Shown here: piece by piece, positions 13,080 to 23,219 of the stretch
Numbering within the stretch: position 1 is the first letter of the stretch
How the letters are laid out: every line of letters begins with the position of its first letter
Assembly (NCBI GenBank): GCA_947179485.1
Contig: OX359247.1
Span: forward strand, 3,005,060 to 3,069,059
From: Allacma fusca
Lineage: Eukaryota; Arthropoda; Collembola; Symphypleona; Sminthuridae
DNA length: 64,000 nucleotides
Direction of reading: 5' to 3'
The notes under the pieces: generated by a model
What the model was told of the DNA's origin: nothing
What the model saw: only the letters and a program-made list of their open reading frames with translations
Database searches by the model: none
Program-made: the position numbers and the translations under genes

Positions 13080-14077
13080 TACTCTGATCCTCATCCAGCC
13101 TGAGCCTGCTATTGCTATTGCTATCACGGCCTGATGCTCAAGTCTGACTGAAGTGTGTGCTGGATTATTTACTGCTCCTTATAATACATACGAATACATA
13201 GTATAGGCAGTGAGTTTGACTGCATTAGCCTCATATATGTACATATGTAGGAGCTGTCAGACGGCGACGGCAGTATGTTACACACAGACCGTGCCTTTTT
13301 GCTTGTACATGGACTTGGGCTGTCTAGTGTCTAGGATCCCGTCGTCCCGTGTCTGCTACTTGTCTCATTTTTATACACTTCCTGTCCTTCACGCTAGATG
13401 ACGACCACCTCAACTCAGATTCCATGGAAGCAATTTGTTTCTTTTAAATTATTTTTTCTCAACCATTTAGAGTCTGCATTTACTATGAAATTTTCAAATC
13501 TGAAGAGAAATATCTGCATGTAAATGGGTATGGCAACAATTTTTCAATTCTGTAATCAATCTACAAAATAAAATAATTTGGACTTGTCTCGAAGAATCGG
13601 TCAAATAATATCTTGTATAGTTAATTACATTTTAGATGGCAGCAGGAGGTGGTGGTTTGACCGAAAATGGTTTGGGGTCACTCACAAAAATGAGATCTTC
13701 CACTCCAAATAGCAGGAAGGTGATTTTGAGAAAAGATGTAGGAGAACAAAACGGAAATACTTAATTGGACGTCAACAAGAAAGCAAGTCATAATATTTAA
13801 GGAAGTAAAAATATTAATTGTGAGAGCAGTAATAAGTAATTGATAATAATTTGTTTTTTTTTTCAGAAAGTGGGAATGGGAACAGTATGTAAATTACATG
13901 ATGTTTGTTGGATCTTGTCGGAAGTCCAAAAAGTTTTGTCGATTGGATTTATTTAATTGAGTCATTTGAAGTTTCACCTATACCCTACTGTATAAAAGGG
14001 ACTCTGAATGGAGTAAAGCTTGTTCAGAGTTCAAAGTTCAAGCCCTGGATGCACTTATTTAGAAATCTGTCTATAGA
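13080..14077. other. intergenic; possible short ORF
   Basis: Mostly featureless. A Gly-rich 42-codon frame starts at 13636 (MAAGGGG) just after a splice-acceptor-like TTTTAG, and a GTGATT that could be a donor follows 25 codons in. This is too weak to call a gene. Confidence 0.25.
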
Positions 14078-16534
14078 ATGAGTGAGCCCATCCAAGCGAA
14101 TGAGAAAATACATCCAAAGCACATACTCCTGAGTATTGTCGCTTTTTTGTGTTTGGTACGTGGGGACAAGTATTAATATTATTTTAATTTATTTATTAAG
14201 ATTCTCCTTTTTTCTAAGATTTATTAATTGGATACAGTATTGTTGGTTCAAATATGTAGGTGGCCCTGTATGTAGCCACTGTGTGCTTCATGTGGTCACG
14301 ATATCATGATTTCAAATGGCAAACCACCCTTGAGAGCAATTCTTACTTCTCTGATGTGGACACACTCTTTCGTTCAGGGGAATTTGATGAGTATTCCCGA
14401 TGGATGCGGATACTGACTCAGATGCAGGCCACATGGGATATTAAAAGCCCTGGAACGATGTCACCGCCTCCTAAAAAGAACGGCAGGGAGATAACAAAAG
14501 TAATCCTGGGTGAAGATTATCAGGAAGAGTTAAAAAACGATCGGAGATATTATAGGAAAGGAAGCATGGAGAGAAGTAAAACGCAGGAAATGGTATTTCA
14601 GTTCGGTTCGATTACTCTCCTTGTCCTCGCACACGCTGTGTTCATTTTACCATTCTTCTATAAACTTCAAATCGGATTTCGGATACGCTTATTCATGGTA
14701 TCGTATAGTTCACAGATCACATTTTCACTTATACCGTGTATATCAAGTACCAAAATGATAATAGATAAACTACTAATTATGGTGCGGCCTTGTGTAGATA
14801 AACTTCGTAAGTGAATTAGTACATATGTTAGCACTATTTTCAATTTTATGATTTCTTAATTTTGTACATGTATAATAGTTATCAATGATTTATGGTGGAC
14901 TGGGCCTGATTTGTTTTTTGCTTGGTGTAATGGAGACACAATCAGTTTTCCAGACAAACTCATACTACAGGGATTATGAAGACTTGGCATTAAATGGTTC
15001 CAAAGCGGCTATCCTTCTGTCTTCATGTGGACTTCAAGAGTCTGAATTTACCAGATTGGTTGAGCATACTGAACTGAAAAACATGCGAACATCTTTCCAC
15101 GTCTGTCAGGATGTAGAACTTAAATTAATTGCTTCGGTAAATCAATACTTATTTCTTTTTTATATTTTGGGGGTCTTTTTCAAGATGTGACATGCGCAAT
15201 TGTTTCAAAAACAATGTAGAAAACAATACGTCCATTGCTGTAAAACGTAGACTTTAGCTTGCTTTAAGAGGTATTCATACTCTGCGTGCTTAATTGTAAC
15301 TATCAAAGTATAAGTACAAAATGTCATTTTTGTTGTTCATTATGGTGTCTGGAATAGCTGTGGTGTAAAAAACAAGCCTCCTTTGTAGCCTAAGGGAGTG
15401 AAATGTAATATAAAAGAGTAAAATGTTTGATACCTCCAAGCAAATTCTTTTCGAGATGCTCTAAGATGTGTACCAGTGACCTAGGTCAGTAAATATTGTG
15501 GCGACAGGGGTATGGAGAGGTTTGAGTAAGAGCAATTCAGTCACAGATGTAAAATTGAAGAAAAGCCGGGATAGCACAAGTTTCTATTTCTGTTTTCTAA
15601 TTAACGATATGGCGTTCACAACAACATTTGAAAACACTGAGTTTGTATGGCATATTATTGGGATTCATTTGCATTTGATTTCATAATCCTTAAATAATAT
15701 ATTTAGCCATATAGACACTCATAATGAGGGAAGAGTAAAACATTGTGTTTTGTGATTTCTGTTTGCAACTCTATTAAAAATTCATTACCTTGCCTCAAAA
15801 TTTTGGTACCTGCGGGCTGTGAGTATTTTTGACTTAAAAGTTATGACATAAAATTCACTACATACAAATTCAGCGTTCGGAAACCACCTGCGTTTCGGCA
15901 TGATCCTCAATTTCGCATCTGAGACCTCTATGAACAAAAAAAGCTCCTTAAAAAGCCAATGAAATCTCCTGAAAACTAACGTCAAAATGTTTTTGGAAAA
16001 AGGTTTTGCAACAATTTACAAAAACAAATTAATTTTTAAAATCCTTAAAAACCGATTTTGCGTCATTTTGTGACCAATACATTTACCCATATTATTTACC
16101 TAAGGTCAATGATTTATACTGTACAAAATTTAATGAGTCACTTACGTGGGCTAAAGAGGGAGATGGGATCTACAAAATTGTACTGGTGTTTGTATTCTCT
16201 CTTCTAGTTTATCTTCGTTGGAGTGGGGATGGTTTACATCGTTTTCTTCGTCGTATTCCTCCGGGATTACTGCTATGCAATGAAGAATAAAATTATTCCT
16301 GCACGAGAAATACTTCATACGGAACTTGCAATGCGTAATGCGCGTATGATTGAATCACATGATATTGCGGCAGCTGAAATAGAACAAGAGAGGCTGAATT
16401 TGAAGCGTGAGACTGAAGCCGCCGCAGGTGCGCTGGGTAAGTCCCCCCCAAATAATACAAAAGATGCTTTGACTCATCGGAAAATACAAAATACGAAAGA
16501 TACAACTGGAAATCAACACTCTCCAAAGAAGTGA
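14078..16534 (+). CDS. uncharacterised four-helix membrane protein 1
   Basis: I do not recognise the family. Exons: 14078-14155 (ATG), 14260 to about 14697, 14879-15136, 16208-16534 (TGA). TM1 is split over exons 1 and 2 (LLSIVAFLCL then VALYVATVCFMW). TM2 is FGSITLLVLAHAVFILPFF, TM3 is YGGLGLICFLLGV, and TM4 is FIFVGVGMVYIVFFVVFL. A roughly 100-residue loop follows TM1, a roughly 65-residue loop separates TM3 from TM4, and the tail is charged and helical. The two loops share a short similar motif (NSYFSDVDTLF and NSYYRDYEDLA). The exon 2 end is uncertain: the best donor (GTAAGT at 14807) is out of phase with exon 3, whereas GTATCG at 14698 fits. An indel in the assembly is possible. The topology matches the gene at 30.2 kb. 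Confidence 0.6.
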
Positions 16535-17615
16535 ATTCTTTATTAATGCAGTTAAAAATGAGGCAGTAATTGATTAATTTGGTAATTAATTGAGGTAACA
16601 TAGAGACTGGATAGAATATGTAATAATTGTAGGAAAAAACGTTCGTATTCAGTGTGTTAATATTTTACAAAGTGTATTAAATATTAAAATTAGATGTTGC
16701 CTTTGCTTTTATTCTACGTGTACAATATATTCTGCAACGTAATTAAAATGTTCAGTGTGACCCCAAGTAGAATGCAAAATTCAAGGTAAAGTATGATGCC
16801 AACGAAAATATGACAAAAGTTTGGAGCTCATACTATAGTTTGTGTTTATTGTGCAGCCTCATACAATACAGTAGTCTTACATTTACTGAAAAATAATTGG
16901 TGAAATAACACCACCGCACGTGCTATAGTGTGCTACAAATAATAATAACTATTTAAATTCATCAATAATTATTATTATTGTATTATGACATCGCATATAT
17001 TACGTGTTAAAGTTGTTTAATTCTTGGAAGTTTCCATCTAATCAATTACTAATACTGCTGTAATTTCAACCAGATCTGTTTACTTACATCCAGGCACAGT
17101 GCCTACAGTAGTATTAAAACCATGCATAACTTTATTTCCCATACATATTACTAAAAATCATACATTTTACAGCTTAAAAACATTCCGGTAATAACACAAA
17201 TTGACTTCCCGTTCTGATACCAAGAGTGGTTTTAACAGACTAGATAAATTATGCTTTGATGGACAACTAAAAAAGTGAAATGTACGCCTTCGCCTAAGAT
17301 TAACTACATGTCGACGTTTTTTTACATGTAGATACAGAAATTATGTAATTACACAAATGAATATAATTAATGGCGAGGTAAAGTATTTTTAAAAGAGTTG
17401 ACATCAGAAAAAAATAATGTTTTACTCTTCCCTCATTTTGAGTGCCTATTATGGCCAAATATTTTATTCAAGGTTTATGAAATAAAATGCAAGTCAATTC
17501 GAATGGATTCAATCATTCATGCGCAGTGCTGTGAAATGTTTTTATGAAAACCAGATCGTTCATTACAAAATATAAATTCCTAGGCCACTCCCTTAGGCTC
17601 GAAGGAAATACGTCT
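15355..17615. repeat. diverged inverted duplication flanking the last exon of membrane protein 1
   Basis: About 15355-15760 matches 17410-17615 in reverse orientation. Shared blocks include CCTAAGGGAGTG, GAGGGAAGAGTAAAACATT and TTTCATAA near CCTT. The arms are diverged and interrupted. They bracket the 16208-16534 exon, with one arm inside the preceding intron. This may be the remains of a long-TIR element or an inverted copy. Confidence 0.55.
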
Positions 17616-17669
17616 AATGTCTACTAACGAAACGTTTACATTTTAGAACAATAGGCTATTTGTTTTTCA
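16535..17669. other. 3' flank of membrane protein 1, non-coding
   Basis: AT-rich sequence with an AAT/ATT-rich simple stretch near 16938-16985 and the right arm of the inverted duplication. No gene seen. Confidence 0.4.
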
Positions 17670-17769
17670 CATGGTTTTTAAAATTGCAATTGCACATGCG
17701 ACATCCTACATTCGTATTATCCCTATATACTACCCCATATTCGCTTTATTTATATCACACAATATACTT

Positions 17770-18012
17770 ATGTTAAAAGCCTTTTTGTTGTTGCTATATG
17801 TACTTTGCAGTGCACGTATGCGTATAATATGTAGAATTCCAGAAATTATGACAAATAAGTTAAAATGCACAGGAAAGGAAGAACATAAGTTCTATTGTGT
17901 GAAGGAGCCTCGCACTGTGCAAAAGTTCACACTGTCCACAGCGATCTCATTAATTAAATCCCATGTCACTCAGAATTGTATAGTAGATTATATGGTCACA
18001 ATTTGTGCTTAA
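17770..18012 (+). CDS. hypothetical small secreted Cys-containing peptide
   Basis: An uninterrupted frame of 80 codons from ATG 17770 starts with a plausible signal sequence (MLKAFLLLLYVLC), followed by five cysteines spread over the rest. The same frame continues upstream to 17671. No splice sites, homologue or promoter are recognised. In AT-rich DNA a frame of this length can occur by chance. Confidence 0.25.
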   Translation: MLKAFLLLLYVLCSARMRIICRIPEIMTNKLKCTGKEEHKFYCVKEPRTVQKFTLSTAISLIKSHVTQNCIVDYMVTICA

Positions 18013-18607
18013 TTTGATTTAAAATACATTCACCATTTTGCCACTTCATTGAGGTTAAATGTTGTCTAATTAACATTTTCATTGTACTTTATTTGCTTTG
18101 ACATGTGCTGTGTCCACAGATAGATAAAACGTATGTTTTGGCTTCCCACTTTGCCTGACAAAGTAATGTTTGGGCTGCGGTGCATTCCCTATGCGTTTAT
18201 ATTTACTTCCTCTTCACTGTTATTTTGTAGCTGTGACTGTATGTAGTATATGTAGTATTTAAATTAGTTATACCAGGAATGATACATAGATAATAAAGTA
18301 TTTCTAGCATCCCTTGTAATTTAAAAGGTAAAATATCATAAATTATCTTTGCATTCTTGAAGTAACATCCCAATCCTTGCACCTTTACCTACATGAACTT
18401 TGTGAGTTTATTAACTCAGCTGCGTCTGATTAATGCCCAGATCTAAAATTTCCAATTTCCCAGAAATTGTGAATCATACAGTAACAGTGATCCATTTATT
18501 ATAAATCCTACGGAATTTATCCCCTAATGCATACAATTTCCAAGAAAAGTATTGAAAATCCGGCTTCGTGGCTTGCCGCAAGTGTTTCAGTCATTGCCAA
18601 TTCGATT

Positions 18608-18618
18608 GGTATATAAAC
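18608..18618 (+). promoter_or_regulatory. TATA box of thaumatin-like gene 1
   Basis: GTATATAAAC lies about 180 bases before the ATG. A 5' UTR intron is likely: donor GTAAGT near 18693 and an acceptor after a T-rich tract near 18776. Confidence 0.6.
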
Positions 18619-18791
18619 TCAGTAAATTGTTCAAGCGGAATATCATTTGAACTGGAATTCTCACCTCTATTGCAGCGAACTACCTTATAATAGAGTAAGT
18701 ATTAATTAATGTTAGACAACTGTTCTGTTCCTTTCGAATCGAATAAAATTTTGGGCTTTGATTTTTTTTTCTAAAGTACCATATAATCAAG

Positions 18792-19496
18792 ATGATGCGA
18801 TCCGTTGCAACCATCTTTACCCTTGCGGCCATACTGGCGCTCCAGTCACAATCGGCCCTAGGAGCTAAAATCATTGTAAAGAACAATTGCCAGCAAACAA
18901 TTTGGGTGGGCACACTTGGGAATCCCGGACACAATCCTCCAATGTCAACTCCAGAGAGGGGTGGATTTCAGCTCAACCGAGGTCAAAGTCGAACTGTAAC
19001 TGTGGAGAGAGGGTGGGCAGGAAGAGTTTGGGGTCGAACGAACTGCGTGGGTTCTGGGAGGAATGCTCAATGTGAAACTGGACACTGCTTCAATGGAATA
19101 GAGTGCAACGGATTGTCCGGTCAAGACCCAGCCACTCTGGCGGAATTTACTTTCGACCAGGGTCCAAATCCTATTAGGGATTATTATGATGTTAGTTTAG
19201 TAGATGGGTTCAATCTACAAATGACGATAGCTCGAAATGGCTGTACCTCACGGTATTGTCAACGGGATATGAACACGGACAGGTCCGACCCCTGCCCCCG
19301 ACAACTTCAAGTGAGACGAAGGAGCAACGCGGTAGTTGCTTGCGCTACAGATAACAAGGACAGGCAAGGGGTTTTCTCCGCTTATGCTGGCAGAGTTTGT
19401 CCTCATACCTACGGCTGGTCGAAAGATGATACCAAAACCACCAGTTGCAACACTGGGACACCAGGAACATCTACCTACCTTGTACAATTCTGTTGA
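18792..19496 (+). CDS. thaumatin-like protein 1 (secreted, PR-5 fold)
   Basis: Secreted 234-residue thaumatin-like protein encoded in one exon. The signal peptide is about residues 1-24 (ending SALGA). The mature protein opens KIIVKNNCQQTIWVGTLG. The acidic-cleft residues of the family are visible: Arg in WGRTNC (about 82), Glu in LAEFTFD (118), Asp 133 and Asp 138 in DYYDVSLVDGFNL, and a C-terminal acidic pair in YGWSKDDTKTTSC. It ends STYLVQFC, the usual C-terminal Cys. I count 12 cysteines rather than the 16 usual in plant members. Plant relatives act against fungi; animal members are thought to be defence proteins, which is inferred here. A second thaumatin-like gene lies 2 kb away in opposite orientation. 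A polyadenylation-type AATAAAAT follows at about 19612. Confidence 0.93.
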   Translation: MMRSVATIFTLAAILALQSQSALGAKIIVKNNCQQTIWVGTLGNPGHNPPMSTPERGGFQLNRGQSRTVTVERGWAGRVWGRTNCVGSGRNAQCETGHCFNGIECNGLSGQDPATLAEFTFDQGPNPIRDYYDVSLVDGFNLQMTIARNGCTSRYCQRDMNTDRSDPCPRQLQVRRRSNAVVACATDNKDRQGVFSAYAGRVCPHTYGWSKDDTKTTSCNTGTPGTSTYLVQFC

Positions 19497-20019
19497 AATT
19501 ATTTATAACAGATGAAAATTATTATTCCTAATTTGAACTCATGACCTTACAATTTATTTAAAAACTAAGTAAGATATTGTTATTAGTCATTGGCGATTGG
19601 TAAAAAGCAAAAAATAAAATACTCGTAAAAACCCACAGAATTGTGATGATTCTTTGTTTGAAATGAAACTTGTATGACACTGAATAAACTATGTATAACT
19701 CCTAAAGTAATTTCAACCATGCTTATTGTCTGCATGTGCACTGTATGTGCATGTACCGAGTGTACCGATAATTTAAATGGAGATTTAAAACTAAGTACAG
19801 GGGCGAGTCAACTTCCTTGGACAGTGACGTAGAGCACCCTAACTTTTAGCGCGCCTTATTTACAGTTACATAATTTTGTAATTATATGTTGATAATAGAA
19901 TTAACAATGTGTGTACTGAATACGCTACGCCCGCCGATGCCTCCACAAATTAGCTCCGGAAGTTGAAGGTAACATTAATTACCTTTCCGGGAAAGGTTTG
20001 ACCCCGTGTCAGGTCAAAC
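19497..20019. other. 3' flank of thaumatin-like gene 1
   Basis: Contains the likely polyadenylation signal near 19612 and then featureless sequence leading into the mariner relic, whose 5' part may extend into it. Confidence 0.5.
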
Positions 20020-20430
20020 ATGAATTTAAAAATCAAAACATCAGTGTCCAGGGTAGGTTATTCAGTGGGGAAAAGAGGTTTGGCTCAAACACTGGGATTT
20101 CCACGACCAAAAAACAACTACCCTAGGAAAGTCCGAAATTCGGTATTATTACGGAAAGTGGATAAATTGACCTGTAAGGCCAATCCTTTGTCCCAAAGGG
20201 TAGTTGCCAGAAAACTCCACGTTTCTCAGAGGACTGTGAATCGGATTATTCACCAGCATTATTTCTTGACCAAGCATACTTCTTTCTCAGTGACTGCAAT
20301 GCATGATCGCCGGATTTATTATTCTAAGCCGGATAAGGTCACTGAGATACCCGTGAATCAGAGGAAGGAGAGGTTCGACTCGAAGATCATGGTCGTAGGA
20401 ACGATGACTGGATGGGAAGTACTACCTTAG
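20020..20430 (+). pseudogene. Tc1/mariner-type transposase relic, internally deleted
   Basis: An open frame of 136 codons holds a helix-turn-helix typical of Tc1/mariner DNA-binding domains (LSQRVVARKLHVSQRTVNRI) after a basic GFPRPKNNYPRK stretch. It then jumps to a block like the middle of the catalytic domain (RFDSKIMVVGTMTGWEVLP; active copies read about KVMVWGAM). The region carrying the first catalytic Asp is largely missing and the frame stops before the rest. It is far below the usual 340 or so residues and cannot be active. Confidence 0.7.
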
Positions 20431-21025
20431 TTAAAGTTCCTCCAATTAGCATGTGTTTAGATGCGTTATATGTTTAGATATCTTGTGTGTTTAGAGGTTA
20501 TGAGTTTTGCCACTTATGCGTTTAGTTATAATACCCTTTTCAGGTCAATGAGGAAAAGGGAAAATTTCTTAAGTTTTTGAGCAACTTATAAATTTATTTA
20601 ACTAAATCGTTGTCAAAGGAAGTGGTAATTCAAGTATCCGTAGCTCTGGTAAAATATTGCATCATTATCTATGTAAGAAATCAAAATTAACTGAAACTGT
20701 GACCACCAGTGGTTATTTTTTCATTATGGTTATTTATGCAAAATATCTAATCAAAATGTACTACTGTGCCTTTCGCCACACGTGCATGATATCAGTTGTG
20801 GAATAAATTTCTACGTACTCGCTCTATAATTAAATATAAAATTACAAATATCTGATTATAACTTTTAAATAATTACTTGGGAGTGTGAATGAAGATTTAC
20901 ATTTCAGCTTAAAGAAATTGATTGAAGCTTATCACATAACATTTACTCAGCTTTATTATTTTACAAATTTTTAAACGTGAGCACGGCAAGTAGTCAAAAT
21001 TCCTTAACAAACAATAATGTACGTA
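20431..21025. other. intergenic, no gene seen
   Basis: AT-rich sequence downstream of the mariner relic. It may contain the decayed 3' half of that element; I cannot read a frame in it. Confidence 0.4.
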
Positions 21026-21211
21026 CAGTCAAACCTCTTTATAGTCACTACAGCTATAAGCAACTTCTCTCTATAGTCAAAAAATAATTTGGTCCCTGCG
21101 ATTCTCCCGTATATTGTAATGTTAACTAATTGACTACTCAGTAGTCAACGTTCTCTATAGTCAACTTTTATATACGGTCCCCTGGGATGTGACTATAAAG
21201 AGGCTTGACTG
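21026..21211. mobile_element. 186-bp pogo/Tigger-type MITE
   Basis: The left end CAGTCAAACCTCTTTATAGT matches the right end in reverse complement with one mismatch over about 23 bp, and TA flanks both sides (21024-21025, 21212-21213). The CAGTCAAACCTCT start is characteristic of pogo/Tigger terminal repeats. TATAGTCA words recur inside. There is no coding capacity. Confidence 0.88.
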
Positions 21212-21374
21212 TAATTACTTATACGCATTACAACTGCATAATAAAATGTTGTAATATCCAATTGTCATCAAATATGATTTTGAAGGTTAATAAAGGTTCT
21301 TGTGATAAAATTCACATACATAGGATTTGTCCTCGAACAAATATTAATTCCTCAAACCTTATTTTCGTCTTTAA

Positions 21375-22139
21375 CTAAGGACAGAAAACGACTTCATAGC
21401 TTGAGGAACCTGGAGTTGCACTTTGGCAAGCGAAGAGACTTGTCTCATCATCATATGCATGGCTGTAAGCATCAGGGCATTGGTTCTTGAAAATTCTTGA
21501 CTCATCTGTAGGTTGAGGACAGTTGTGTCTGTTGAAACCTTTATGCTCTGGACAGCAGAACCTATCTTGCCTGGATTCAGTGCATGCACTCTTACATGCC
21601 ACCAGTTTTCCATTCTTATTGCTAAATTGCCGAAATTTTTGCGGGCAAGCAGCCATGTTAAATTTGCATTGAATTGCCTGTTTTGGACGGCACTTGTTCC
21701 CCTCCTTGACGGTACCACTAATCGGGCGGATTGACATGGGCAAATTGAAACCATCCACTTGACTGATGTCCCAAAAATCAAGATCCATGAAATTAGTGTC
21801 CAAACCAAATTCAGCCAAGGTAACAGCATCAAATGTAGTTCGGCCTCTACAATTTGTAGCTCCACAGTCACCCGTATCGCAATTCCTGCCACTCGAGTCG
21901 CAGCCGGTTCTACCCCAGATTCTTCCAGAAAGCCATTTGTACCTAACATCGAAGGTATTGCTTTGACCAGGATTCAGACGGAAGCCACCCCCAGCCGGAA
22001 TTTCATTGTCACCAAAAGTTCCCACCCAAACAATTTGAGGGCACCTATTGACAACCGTCATTCGATGTCCAGCGTCCGAAATACTCGCATTCAGAACAAA
22101 TACCAAACCGAGAGAGATATACCTCCAGAAATTCCCCAT
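21375..22139 (-). CDS. thaumatin-like protein 2
   Basis: 254-residue secreted thaumatin-like protein, single coding exon. I chose ATG 22139 because a T-rich tract and TTTTACAG acceptor lie just upstream (near 22176), showing that the frame beyond is intron. The signal peptide is about residues 1-24 (WRYISLGLVFVLNASIS). The mature part starts GHRMTVVNRCPQIVWVGTFG. The family cleft residues appear in RIWGRTGC, TLAEFGLDTN and WDISQVDGFNLPM. The end is SSYEVVFCP. Its first 95 residues are far closer to the third gene at 63.7 kb than to its neighbour at 18.8 kb. Role in defence is inferred from the family. Confidence 0.93.
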   Translation of the reverse strand: MGNFWRYISLGLVFVLNASISDAGHRMTVVNRCPQIVWVGTFGDNEIPAGGGFRLNPGQSNTFDVRYKWLSGRIWGRTGCDSSGRNCDTGDCGATNCRGRTTFDAVTLAEFGLDTNFMDLDFWDISQVDGFNLPMSIRPISGTVKEGNKCRPKQAIQCKFNMAACPQKFRQFSNKNGKLVACKSACTESRQDRFCCPEHKGFNRHNCPQPTDESRIFKNQCPDAYSHAYDDETSLFACQSATPGSSSYEVVFCP

Positions 22140-22355
22140 ATTGCTATCTGATGCTTTATAGTGCTGGATCGTGCCTGTAAAATCCAACAAAATGACGAAA
22201 TTATTTTAATTCGAGCAAAATTTTGAAATAACAATAACAAACGTTTTATTGCTTTGGTTGTGAACTTACGATACTTAATTGTTTGTCTCGTCTCGTAACC
22301 CTTTTTGACTGCTGGGACTATCCGACTGATGTTCAGAAAAACCTTAATGTTAACA

Positions 22356-22366
22356 CCTTTTATAGT
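22356..22366 (-). promoter_or_regulatory. TATA box of thaumatin-like gene 2
   Basis: On the minus strand GACTATAAAAGG lies about 220 bases upstream of the ATG. A 5' UTR exon and an intron ending at the acceptor near 22176 fit between them. Confidence 0.6.
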
Positions 22367-23219
22367 CACACTTCCCGGATGTCAAATAACCACATATACA
22401 TATAACTCTGCAAGTATATACGTACCAGGTGTTATCTAGTTGATTTTGCACTAATCTGTCCTCATGACATTACTCATGAGGCTGTACGAGTTTTAACAGT
22501 ATCTACACATCCTATAGCTTGTGTATGGAAGGTTTGGATGTGCTGACAGATGAAATGGCATGTACATATAATGTGCCATCATTACGTGAATATTTTCCAG
22601 GAATCAAATGATTGAAGCCATTTAATAGAATTTTAATTTAGCTATACAAAACTACCACATGCCACAAACCCATGTAATAAAGGTGGGGAAGGGAGCTCTT
22701 CATACATGTCACGGGTTATTGTTTATTTTATTAGGCACTTATTATTAGTTACAGCTGAGCTTCCATAAATCTTCTGTGTCCCCATGTAAGCTCCATTTCC
22801 TTTTAACTACTATTTGTGGATTTTGCGGTGAAATATTTTTCAATAATATTTTGTAATTCCATGAATACGATGCGATACAACAAAGAAAAGTCAACTTGTA
22901 TGGAGAAGGGACTCGTTAAAATTCGGGGTCCCACCAGTGCGGATTGGTGGAACATTTCAATAAAATGCGGGACTGGCGGATATCGGGATGAGGTAATAAA
23001 ATGCGGGGCTGGCGGGACTACATACAGTATTTTCTAAAAGTAAAATGAGCATTTGTTAGTACACTGTTGTATTTTGCTGTTAATTTTTTAATGCACTTAA
23101 TCTATAATATAATAATGCATAAGTCAGGGAAAGGTACACAGTTATAAAATTTTTAGGTATTTGTGAGGAACCTTCACTGTCAACAGTAATAATTTTCCAG
23201 CAGTTCATAACAGAGATGT
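22367..23219. other. intergenic; short G-rich direct repeat
   Basis: No gene seen. At 22965-23030 the words AAAATGCGGGACTGGCGG and AAAATGCGGGGCTGGCGG stand in tandem, resembling the subterminal word repeats of the MITEs elsewhere in this window. I cannot define ends. Confidence 0.4.

Noticed and set aside
21513..22151. Plus-strand frames opposite thaumatin-like gene 2
   Set aside because: They are the antisense of a clearly conserved coding exon and show no domain of their own.
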